DNA from: Terriglobia bacterium
GTDB taxonomy: Bacteria > Acidobacteriota > Terriglobia > UBA7540
DNA: 11,502 nucleotides
Direction: 5' to 3'
Assembly (NCBI GenBank): GCA_030040455.1
Contig: JASHTR010000081.1
Coordinates: forward strand, 1 to 11,502
Shown here: piece by piece, positions 5,435 through 11,502 of the stretch
Numbering within the stretch: position 1 is the first letter of the stretch
How the letters are laid out: every line of letters begins with the position of its first letter
Notes under the pieces: generated by a model
The model's database searches: none
What the model was told of the DNA's origin: nothing
Seen by the model: the letters and a program-made list of their open reading frames with translations, nothing else
Made by a program: the position numbers and the translations under genes

Positions 5435-8059
5435 ATGCCAGAAGAGAAAAACCCGTCCGGGATCGCATTGATCGTGACCCTCCTGACGCTCACCGTCTTC
5501 TCGCTTATGGCGGTCGGCTTTTTCTACATGGTCGTAGGCGAACAGAAAACCTCGACCAGCGGTGGCGATAATACCGTGGCTTTTTACGGTGCCGAGGGAG
5601 CTCTCGAAAACATGAGCGCGCAGATCGCCACGCTCTTCTCACATAATGCATCCCCCACGCCCGCCGAGATCAGCGCTCTGGACAGCTCGCCGCCTACAAT
5701 CCCCAACGTCACTTATGCACCCACCAGCACGCAATATCCCGATGGCGGTTATTACATTCAGTACACATCCAACGGCAGCGGAGGAATCCAATCGACCTCA
5801 GGCGTTATCGGGGGGACGGGACCGCTCGCCGGCCTGGAGGGCGTGATCACTCCCTTAACGCTCACCGCCGTCGCCGAAGGTCCGGACAATACGGAAGTAG
5901 ATCTTGTCCGGCAAGTGCAGGAAGTGGCAGTACCCGTATTCGAGTTCGGCATCTTTTCAAACAACGACCTCTCATTTTTTGCCGGTCCTGACTTCGATTT
6001 CGGTGGTCGCGTTGCTACCAATGGCAATTTATACCTGGCGGAAGGCTCTGGCAGCACGTTGACGCTTCCTGCCAAAGTCACGGCTTATGAGAACGTAATC
6101 CGGACGCAGCTTTCGAACGGTTACTCCACATCTTCGGCCTACCCGGGCACGGTGGACATTGTCACCACCCCAGATAATTACCGGGCGATGGCCCAGGATG
6201 AGGGCAGCGTGACGGGGGGTCCGGACAGCTCGGCGAATCCTAACTGGAGCACGATTTCCCTGACTGATTATGATGGAAACATCCTCACCGCGGCGACGGG
6301 CGCGAAACAGCTCAACATGGCCATCGCTTTCCAAGGTACGGCGCCCATCTCAATCATCGAGCGGGCTGAGTCAAGCGATTCCTCGCTGCTGGCCCAGGCG
6401 CGTCTGGAAAATCAGGCGAGCCTGCGGATACTGCTGTCTGACAGCTCAAATGACTTGCCGGATGGCACGGCCGCCGTTCCGCTCGACGGCACGCTGAATA
6501 GTTCGGGAAACTCATACGGCTATACGGTGGATTCCTGCAACGCGCCATTGGCCATTTCGCCCGGACCCGTGCAATCCCCGCCGAACAACAATGCGGAGCA
6601 GGATAACGATTTCCTCACCCCGGCCGGCAGCCCCTTGATTGGCGGATGGATTGAGATTGACATGCAGACGAGCTCCGGCACGTGGCAGAACGTGACGATG
6701 GAAGTCTTGAATCAAGGCATCACGGCTACGAAGGGCTCGAGCTGCACGAATCTTCCGGTGATCCATCTCGAGGAATTGAATCAATATAAATGTAATGGGA
6801 GCTCTACCACCTGCACGTCCCGCTCGGCGGGCAGCACGAATCCCAACGATTATGTCCCCATCAATTTCTATGACACGCGCGAGGGAAACCTGCGCGACGT
6901 CAACGACGGAACCATCCATCTGGGGGGGGTGATGAATGTTATTGAGCTGGACGTTGGCAATCTGCAGAAGTGGTTTGAGAACAATTCAACAGGGCAGCAA
7001 GCGCTCAATAATGACGGCTATATTGTTTATTTCTCGGACCGCCGTGGGAACTATGATCCCGCCGCCACAGCTACCAACGGCGAAACGGGGATGTATGGCA
7101 ATGAAGATATCATCAATCCATCGTCTTCAACCGGCGCGCCCGACGGCGTAATGGAATCCCCCGAAGACGTAGACGGACCGAACGCCGACACCTCCAACTG
7201 GGCGAGCGACACGTTTGACACCTATGGCGCGACACCCTCGTGCTGGTCTTCCTCTTCACCCGACTATCCCTGCTCCAGCTCGTGGCAGAGCCTTCTGAAT
7301 AGCACCATCAGCAATCCTCCCGGCAACGCCACCACCGTGACGGTCACGGCCGGTGAGGCGGAAAAGAACGCCGTCATCTTCTTCCGCCACTCCCTGCGCT
7401 TGGTCGATGGAACGCTGGGCAATCTGCCGCCCTTGACCACCGCGAATTGCTCCGTCACGCGAGGGGCCAGCGGCTCGGGTGGATTTACCGTGGCTTCTGA
7501 AAATCCCGTCTATATTCTCGGCGACTACAATGCCGACAGCGCCGGTGGTTCCAATTTTAACGATCAGACGAAAGCCTGCCACGTTCCCGCGGCGGTGATG
7601 GGTGACGCTGTCACGCTGCTTTCTACGAGCTGGACCGATTCTGAAAGCTTTACCTCGCCCACGCTCTCGAGTGACCGCGCGGCTTCGGAAACGTATTACC
7701 GCGCGGCCATTATGGGCGGCACAACCGTGCCTTTCACGCAACCGACCGGTTACACCACCTATCAGGATTTTGGTACCGACGGCGGAGTGCACAACTTCCT
7801 GCGGATGCTCGAAAGCTGGAGCGGCGAGACCCTTTACTACAAGGGTTCGATCGCGGATTTCTACTATTCCCTCCAGGCAACCGGGGTCTTTAAGGATGGG
7901 CTTGTGAATAGCGTCTACAGTCCTCCTACGCGCGGTTACAGCTTTGACGCGGACTTCGAGGATATCTCGACGCTGCCTCCTGGAACCCCGCGCTTTTCCG
8001 ACGTGAACGCCCTTGGCTTCCAGCAGGTGCTCCTGCCACCGAGCAGCAGCGGGCAGTAG
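5435..8059 (+). CDS. Very large PilX-like (GspK-type) minor pilin, 874 aa
   Basis: A 9-residue leader, MPEEKNPSG, precedes a PilX-type start, IALIVTLLTLTVFSLMAVGFF (residues 10-30), followed by YGAEGALENMSAQIA (51-65). Position +5 is Val14, not Glu; the pseudopilin GspK also lacks Glu5 and caps its fibre, so a tip position is inferred. Pseudomonas PilX is only about 200 aa. The extra mass is a secreted Ser/Thr/Gly/Asn-rich domain with FEFGIFSNNDLSFFAGPD and GGRVATNGNLYL (169-201), a stretch rich in Asp, Asn and Gly at about 534-600 (SDRRGNYDPAATATNGETG, later SPEDVDGPNAD) that could bind calcium, and a C-terminal GYSFDADFEDISTLPPGTP block. It has eight cysteines, two of them in CNGSSTTC. It closes the cluster in the pilX position, and no pilY1 follows. 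A role as an adhesive pilus tip is plausible but unproven. Confidence 0.82.
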   Translation: MPEEKNPSGIALIVTLLTLTVFSLMAVGFFYMVVGEQKTSTSGGDNTVAFYGAEGALENMSAQIATLFSHNASPTPAEISALDSSPPTIPNVTYAPTSTQYPDGGYYIQYTSNGSGGIQSTSGVIGGTGPLAGLEGVITPLTLTAVAEGPDNTEVDLVRQVQEVAVPVFEFGIFSNNDLSFFAGPDFDFGGRVATNGNLYLAEGSGSTLTLPAKVTAYENVIRTQLSNGYSTSSAYPGTVDIVTTPDNYRAMAQDEGSVTGGPDSSANPNWSTISLTDYDGNILTAATGAKQLNMAIAFQGTAPISIIERAESSDSSLLAQARLENQASLRILLSDSSNDLPDGTAAVPLDGTLNSSGNSYGYTVDSCNAPLAISPGPVQSPPNNNAEQDNDFLTPAGSPLIGGWIEIDMQTSSGTWQNVTMEVLNQGITATKGSSCTNLPVIHLEELNQYKCNGSSTTCTSRSAGSTNPNDYVPINFYDTREGNLRDVNDGTIHLGGVMNVIELDVGNLQKWFENNSTGQQALNNDGYIVYFSDRRGNYDPAATATNGETGMYGNEDIINPSSSTGAPDGVMESPEDVDGPNADTSNWASDTFDTYGATPSCWSSSSPDYPCSSSWQSLLNSTISNPPGNATTVTVTAGEAEKNAVIFFRHSLRLVDGTLGNLPPLTTANCSVTRGASGSGGFTVASENPVYILGDYNADSAGGSNFNDQTKACHVPAAVMGDAVTLLSTSWTDSESFTSPTLSSDRAASETYYRAAIMGGTTVPFTQPTGYTTYQDFGTDGGVHNFLRMLESWSGETLYYKGSIADFYYSLQATGVFKDGLVNSVYSPPTRGYSFDADFEDISTLPPGTPRFSDVNALGFQQVLLPPSSSGQ

Positions 8060-8128
8060 ACTGGATTTCCGACCCCTTTGCTGTCATCCCTGATCGTTCC
8101 AAGAGCCGCGGACTCGAAACCGCCCTAT

Positions 8129-8155
8129 GGAGCGCGGCAGCCACACGGCCGCTTT
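8129..8155. repeat. Partial copy of the 2706-2732 repeat arm
   Basis: GGAGCGCGGCAGCC followed by CGGCCGCTTTC matches the left arm of the 116-bp element (GGAGTGCGGCGGC, then CGGCCGCTTTC), with two substitutions and a short indel. No matching right arm lies nearby, so this is a solo or degraded end. It sits in the convergent gap after the PilX-like stop. Confidence 0.5.
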
Positions 8156-8166
8156 CGCGCGCACAG

Positions 8167-8203
8167 AAAAAAGGGACACCGCCCCTCCAAGCGCCGGTGT
8201 CCC
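8167..8203 (-). terminator. Intrinsic terminator of the amidohydrolase operon
   Basis: On the - strand GGGACACCG (8203-8195) pairs perfectly with CGGTGTCCC (8181-8173) around a 13-nt loop, and six T follow at once (8172-8167). It starts 38 nt after the stop of the last - strand gene (8241). This is a classical Rho-independent arrangement. On the + strand the same hairpin has no T-run, so it would end the pilin transcript less well. Confidence 0.82.
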
Positions 8204-8240
8204 CCATCGGTGATTTTCGTCATTGGGGACAGCACCACGA

Positions 8241-9008
8241 TCAGGGCAGGCGTAGCAGCCGGCGAGCGTTGCCATATAGAATCTGCTCCCGGTCGCTATC
8301 ACGAATCCGGGCATTAAGAATCTTCTCGACCCCTGCGCCGGCGTGCTGAAGGGGCACGCCGCTGCCGAAAAGCAGTTGCTGGCTTCCGCACTCCTCGACG
8401 AGCTTTGCGATTGCGTGGAACCCCTGGATGCAGGATGTTTCCAGGTGAACCGACGGATATCGGAGCAGCAATGAGACCCCCGCTTTTAATTCGTGAAAGT
8501 AATTCAGCCCGGCAAGTATCCAGGGCGTCCGAGGATGCCGCTCAACGAGTGCGACCATCCAGCCCAACTCCATTGCCGGCACCCCCCAATTCATCATCAC
8601 CCGCAAGGGCAGGAGGATGGGCTGCCCGCGCGTCGCGGCTTCCTCACAGGCCCGGTCAATAAATCGTTCGTAGAGCGGGTGGTAACTGTGATGCTGAGGA
8701 TAAAGCCGAAAGCCGAGGAACCCACGGGCTCGAAGGCGTTCGAAATCGAGGTCCTGACGCAATCGTTGATGGCTCAGATCGAGCGGACCCAGACAAGCAA
8801 AGCCGATCAACTCCTTCGGAAACCGCTCGACGGCGCTCAGCGTCTCCTCATTACCGTCCATCCAGCTCACAAAGAGGCTCCGCGTAGAGCAGATGGCCGC
8901 GCTCTCAATTCCCGCTGAATCGAGCACCCGAACCACTTCCTGGGGCGAAGAAGCGTCCACCGGCCAGTAGGGCCATTTGCCAATGTAGGCATGGATGTCC
9001 AGGATCAC
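8241..9008 (-). CDS. Amidohydrolase_2-like protein with degenerate metal site
   Basis: This 255-aa TIM-barrel protein is related to the amidohydrolase_2 family (ACMSD-like decarboxylases and lactonases). The N-terminal metal motif, normally DxHxH, reads DIHAY: His6 is kept and the second His is Tyr8. The strand that ends FGTD in its neighbour reads FGSGVP, so the catalytic Asp is Gly217. The SHT and MAHAGG histidines of the neighbour also lack equivalents in LPLRVMMNWG and LAGLNYFHE. It is probably not a usual metal hydrolase and may be a regulatory or structural partner, or a protein with altered chemistry. The GTG start at 9008 overlaps the preceding TGA (GTGA), which indicates translational coupling. 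It is the last gene before the terminator at 8167-8203. Confidence 0.85.
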   Translation of the reverse strand: MILDIHAYIGKWPYWPVDASSPQEVVRVLDSAGIESAAICSTRSLFVSWMDGNEETLSAVERFPKELIGFACLGPLDLSHQRLRQDLDFERLRARGFLGFRLYPQHHSYHPLYERFIDRACEEAATRGQPILLPLRVMMNWGVPAMELGWMVALVERHPRTPWILAGLNYFHELKAGVSLLLRYPSVHLETSCIQGFHAIAKLVEECGSQQLLFGSGVPLQHAGAGVEKILNARIRDSDREQILYGNARRLLRLP

Positions 9009-9742
9009 GCTTGAAACCCCATGAGCTGAAGAATGTTACCTCCCATGACCTGCGCCCTTTCTTGCGGACTGAGGCGAGTCTGCACAATCTTTGCGCGTTG
9101 GACGTAAGGATCGAGCAGCGGCATGTCCGTCCCGAAGATGATTTTGGAGGCTCCAAGCGCTCCCACCGCAGCTTCCACAAAGCCAGCGTCGATCGTCGAG
9201 CTGGCTGTCTCAAGGTAAAGATTCGGATGCCGCCCGGCGGTCATAATGGCCCGATTCCAATCGCCTTTCGCATACGGCTGGCCTCCCGCGTGCGCCATCA
9301 TGAGTTTCACTTCCGGCACCGCCGCCATGAGGTACTCACACTCATCCGGCGTGGTGTGGGAGAGAATCGGTATGTTATATTCCGCGCACTTTTCAAGAAT
9401 GGGGATCATCGCGGGCTCGGCAATCGACGCCTCGGGGGTTGAATAGATCTTCAAGCCCCTCATCCCATAATCGTGCACGCATCGATCGATCTCATCGAGC
9501 GCCTCCCGGCCAAACCGCGTGGAATGCAGCGTGGCATAGCCGAGGATGCGGTCGGGAAAGCGACGCATTTCCTCATAAAGCAGCCGGTTGCCTTCATGCA
9601 TGTCATAAAACAGAGCGGTCAAATCAGTGCAACAGATTTTGTCGAACCCGAGCCGGTCTGCCGCCTCGACCAGAAAATCTGCGCCCACGTCGATTTGCAG
9701 CCTGGCGCTCTTGCCTATATGAACGTGCGCGTCAACAATCAC
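9005..9742 (-). CDS. Amidohydrolase family protein (amidohydrolase_2)
   Basis: This 245-aa cytoplasmic TIM-barrel metal hydrolase or decarboxylase has an intact site: His6 and His8 in IVDAHVHIG, His129 in ILSHTTPDE, His151 in MMAHAGG and Asp206 in IIFGTDMPL. RGLKIYST (95-102) is also typical. The family includes ACMSD, gamma-resorcylate decarboxylase and sugar-lactone hydrolases; the substrate here is unknown. The frame is open back to 9853, but the conserved domain begins right at the GTG at 9742. A GGAGG at 9754-9750, 7 nt before it, fixes that start, while the upstream 37 codons carry no family signal. It is coupled by a 4-nt overlap to the degenerate paralogue downstream, and the two may form a complex. 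Confidence 0.88.
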   Translation of the reverse strand: MIVDAHVHIGKSARLQIDVGADFLVEAADRLGFDKICCTDLTALFYDMHEGNRLLYEEMRRFPDRILGYATLHSTRFGREALDEIDRCVHDYGMRGLKIYSTPEASIAEPAMIPILEKCAEYNIPILSHTTPDECEYLMAAVPEVKLMMAHAGGQPYAKGDWNRAIMTAGRHPNLYLETASSTIDAGFVEAAVGALGASKIIFGTDMPLLDPYVQRAKIVQTRLSPQERAQVMGGNILQLMGFQA

Positions 9743-9749
9743 GGAATGT

Positions 9750-9754
9750 CCTCC
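9750..9754 (-). promoter_or_regulatory. Shine-Dalgarno of the amidohydrolase gene
   Basis: CCTCC on the + strand reads GGAGG on the coding strand, 7 nt before the GTG at 9742. It decides between that start and longer forms of the frame. The remaining gap up to 9886 holds no gene; an 11-bp direct repeat, GAAAGCCCGAT (9805-9815 and 9866-9876), is the only structure seen there. Confidence 0.75.
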
Positions 9755-9886
9755 AGAGCATTCAAGGCAACTTTGGAGACGCTCTTGTGGCCGTGAGACT
9801 GATCGAAAGCCCGATCCGCCATTAGCGGTCACCAGGAAAAACTTCGCATTCAAAGGCTATCTACTGAAAGCCCGATGCTGGCCGCT

Positions 9887-11164
9887 TCAATATGCTTCTC
9901 CGTTGATCCGTTGCGGCTGGGGAGTTTTCTCGAGGCGCTCATTGCTTACTTCCACGCGCGCTTCCGCCTGTGACTGCTCAAGGGCCAGATAACGGCTCGG
10001 TGCCGCAATGCCGGTGTGGCTCCAGGCAGCGGCGGCGGCGTATGAGCCGGAAACGGCCTGCCCCGGTTGCAATGCCTGGTTAAAAACCACCACGCGATTG
10101 CCGCCTTCGGGGGTTTCGACGTTGCCCGCGGGGTGGGCCTGGGTTGGGTCGTAATAGATTGCGATTCCCAGCGGACCAAGGCCTGCACTCTGCTGGCCGG
10201 CGAGATCGAGGCGTCCCGGGGCATTATCCAGTTTTTCATCCGGCAGATCGCGAATGCCGGTTCCCACGACGTAGGCGTGCCCTGTCGCCATGCGTCGCGG
10301 CAAAACCACGAAGTTGCAGCGCACAAACCCTTCACCTGCATCAATGCTGTACCTGGCCCGGAGCTCAACCTCGTCTTCGCCGAGCGTCCATCGCTCCATG
10401 CGCGCCTCAACGATGGCGCGAATCGGCCCGTCCGCAACCACCCGATAGTGAGGAACTTCTTCCGCTGACGGTTTGTGCGCATAATCAGGCATGTTGAAGG
10501 GAGGCCGATAGATTTTCCCATCCCGTTTCAGAAACAGCCCGCCCAACCCCAACGTATCGCCGACATGGAAGATGTCTTTCCCAACCGCAAAATTCTTGTG
10601 CGCCGCGAGATATCCAACCAAGTCGTTGTATAATCCCACGTGACCCGCCCTGCGCGCTTGAACGTCGAGAAGAAAACCCCCGTAAGTTCGATACCCGATT
10701 AAGGCGGATTCCAGAGTAGCCGTTTGGCGATTGTAGCCGTATGCGTGGCTGGCGTGAGCTTCTTTAGGATACGTGATGGCGCCAGAGAGGGTCGTGGAGT
10801 AATAGATCTCCACCTCTCGACTCTCGCCCGGACCCAGCGCGATGGGGAACTCGAATTCATCCGGCTCGCCGTCACCGTCCAAGTCGTCTGCCTGGCTGGG
10901 GATTACTGTGGCGGGAAAACCTGAGCCGGGTGGATTCACCTCTATTACAATCGCGAGTGTTCCGGGAAAGCCCGGAGCAATCCGGCGGGTTGCAACCACC
11001 GGCAACGTCACCAACGTCCGAACAGGATTCTGGCCGGGATTTGTAACCTCGAGATCCAGCCGTTGCGCAAAATTCGGCAACGCCCAATCTCCGGAGGCGT
11101 CTGCCCCGGCCCATAAAAGGCTTGCCAGTAAGCTAAAGCCTACAACCCAAGCCAGCCACTTCAT
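9887..11164 (-). CDS. Secreted DUF4861-like protein
   Basis: From the ATG at 11164 the product is 425 aa. A signal peptide, MKWLAWVVGFSLLASLLWAG, probably ends near ADA, so the protein is exported, likely to the periplasm. An N-terminal strand-rich region ends with DDLDGDGEPDEFEFPI (about residues 94-109), a calcium-loop-like acidic motif I associate with DUF4861 proteins. The core has YNDLVGYLAAHKNFAVGKD and VGDTLGLGGLFL. DUF4861 proteins often accompany polysaccharide-degradation genes in Bacteroidetes and Acidobacteria, but no activity is assigned. The frame also opens at a GTG at 11173 that overlaps the previous stop (GTGA); GGAG at 11178-11175 is 10 nt from the ATG but only 1 nt from the GTG, so I prefer the ATG. 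It is coupled to the propeller-like gene upstream; 144 nt separate it from the amidohydrolase. Confidence 0.72.
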   Translation of the reverse strand: MKWLAWVVGFSLLASLLWAGADASGDWALPNFAQRLDLEVTNPGQNPVRTLVTLPVVATRRIAPGFPGTLAIVIEVNPPGSGFPATVIPSQADDLDGDGEPDEFEFPIALGPGESREVEIYYSTTLSGAITYPKEAHASHAYGYNRQTATLESALIGYRTYGGFLLDVQARRAGHVGLYNDLVGYLAAHKNFAVGKDIFHVGDTLGLGGLFLKRDGKIYRPPFNMPDYAHKPSAEEVPHYRVVADGPIRAIVEARMERWTLGEDEVELRARYSIDAGEGFVRCNFVVLPRRMATGHAYVVGTGIRDLPDEKLDNAPGRLDLAGQQSAGLGPLGIAIYYDPTQAHPAGNVETPEGGNRVVVFNQALQPGQAVSGSYAAAAAWSHTGIAAPSRYLALEQSQAEARVEVSNERLEKTPQPQRINGEAY

Positions 11165-11169
11165 GATTC

Positions 11170-11502
11170 TCACTCTCCAAAGGCTGCGGGAGGGCTGGGA
11201 GATTTCGGATGGTAAATCCAGATGTCCGTATCGCTCCCGAAGTAAATATTTCCGTCCGAGCCGATTGCCAACCCGCCCGAGGCTCGCCCCGCCGTCGCAG
11301 GGAAAAATTCCACTTTCGAGGTTGATGGGTCTATGTGCGCTAATTCCCCGCCCAGGACGCCCCAGAGCGTCCCGTCTTTGGCGGCTTTCAGACTTTCCAG
11401 CGGGACGGAACGGGGCTGGTCAAAATGGTAGATCGTCTTCAGGATGCGAGCCTCAGAATCATAGTCCATGAGTTGACCCTCCCGGACAAAGTAGGCGTGC
11501 CC
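11170..11502 (-). CDS. C-terminal part of a beta-propeller-like protein, 5' truncated by the window
   Basis: The frame is open from the window edge (residues GHAYFVREGQL onward) to the TGA at 11170 and gives 110 residues. It shows propeller-blade repeats: VPLESLKAAKDGTLWGVLGG, then LAHIDPSTSKVEFFP, then GGLAIGSDGNIYFGSDTDIWIYHP. The 'dG-lw' and 'dGniYfG' turns are typical of NHL, SMP-30 or streptogramin-lyase-like (Vgb) propellers. Such proteins are often exported sensors, lactonases or binding modules; which one this is cannot be told from the C-terminus. The stop is 5 nt before the preferred ATG of the DUF4861-like gene, so the two are one transcription unit. Confidence 0.7.
   Translation of the reverse strand, partial: GHAYFVREGQLMDYDSEARILKTIYHFDQPRSVPLESLKAAKDGTLWGVLGGELAHIDPSTSKVEFFPATAGRASGGLAIGSDGNIYFGSDTDIWIYHPKSPSPPAAFGE

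Noticed and set aside
7256..7792. 178-codon antisense frame within the PilX-like gene
   Set aside because: It is an Arg/Gly-rich shadow of a high-GC gene with no recognisable motif; the sense frame has clear domain features.
8078..8317. Overlapping frames on both strands across the convergent gap
   Set aside because: They cross the terminator hairpin and the half-repeat, run into the amidohydrolase gene, and their products show no fold or motif.
9743..9853. N-terminal extension of the amidohydrolase frame back to an ATG at 9853
   Set aside because: The 37 extra codons carry no family signal, and a GGAGG stands 7 nt before the GTG at 9742, where the conserved IVDAHVHIG begins.
9805..9876. 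11-bp direct repeat GAAAGCCCGAT as a possible attachment site or operator
   Set aside because: It is a single short pair in a 144-nt gap with no flanking mobile genes; chance or a weak duplication is as likely.
1..11502. CRISPR array, tRNA or rRNA genes, prophage or insertion sequence
   Set aside because: No regularly spaced direct repeats, no cloverleaf-like segment, and no transposase, integrase or phage protein appear in any frame.

Overview
The window looks like chromosomal DNA of a Gram-negative soil-type bacterium, most likely Acidobacteriota. This is inferred, not proven. It rests on the moderately high GC, the style of the very large PilX-like protein, a periplasmic DUF4861-type protein, an ExuT-type transporter, and short GC-rich dispersed repeats with GTAGCGC ends. 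No phage, transposase, plasmid, tRNA, rRNA or CRISPR signal was found.

Layout. (1) 1-1500, + strand: the last 60 codons of a protein resembling the C-terminus of LarA-type (lactate racemase domain) enzymes, then an ACS-family (hexuronate-like) MFS transporter starting 3 nt later. They are probably a catabolic enzyme and transporter unit. (2) 1538-2494, - strand: a pirin with an intact metal site, convergent with the transporter. (3) 2495-2907: a 413-nt gap with the pirin start signals and a 116-bp terminal-inverted-repeat element. (4) 2908-8059, + strand: four prepilin genes in the order GspH/FimT-like, PilV-like, PilW-like, PilX-like. This is the order of the minor-pilin priming cluster in Pseudomonas (fimU-pilV-pilW-pilX), but pilY1 does not follow and PilX is hugely enlarged (874 aa). 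(5) 8060-8240: a convergent intergenic gap with a half-repeat and a strong terminator for the opposite strand. (6) 8241-11502, - strand, in transcription order: the C-terminal part of a beta-propeller-like protein, a secreted DUF4861-like protein, a canonical amidohydrolase_2, and a second amidohydrolase_2-like protein that has lost most of its metal ligands.

How it fits together: the two flanks (LarA-like/ExuT-like and propeller/DUF4861/amidohydrolases) both suggest use of plant-derived acidic sugars or aromatics, though no substrate can be read from the sequence. The central block would supply the minor pilins that prime and cap a type IV pilus or related pseudopilus.

The least expected signal is structural. 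Short inverted-repeat elements occupy several gene boundaries. Two copies (1512-1596 and 3508-3667) share a 16-nt left end and a 17-nt right end. They supply the pirin C-terminal tail and stop codon, a probable terminator, and a false N-terminal extension of the PilV-like gene. A third, more diverged copy (4225-4302) appears to lie in frame within the unusually long PilW-like leader.
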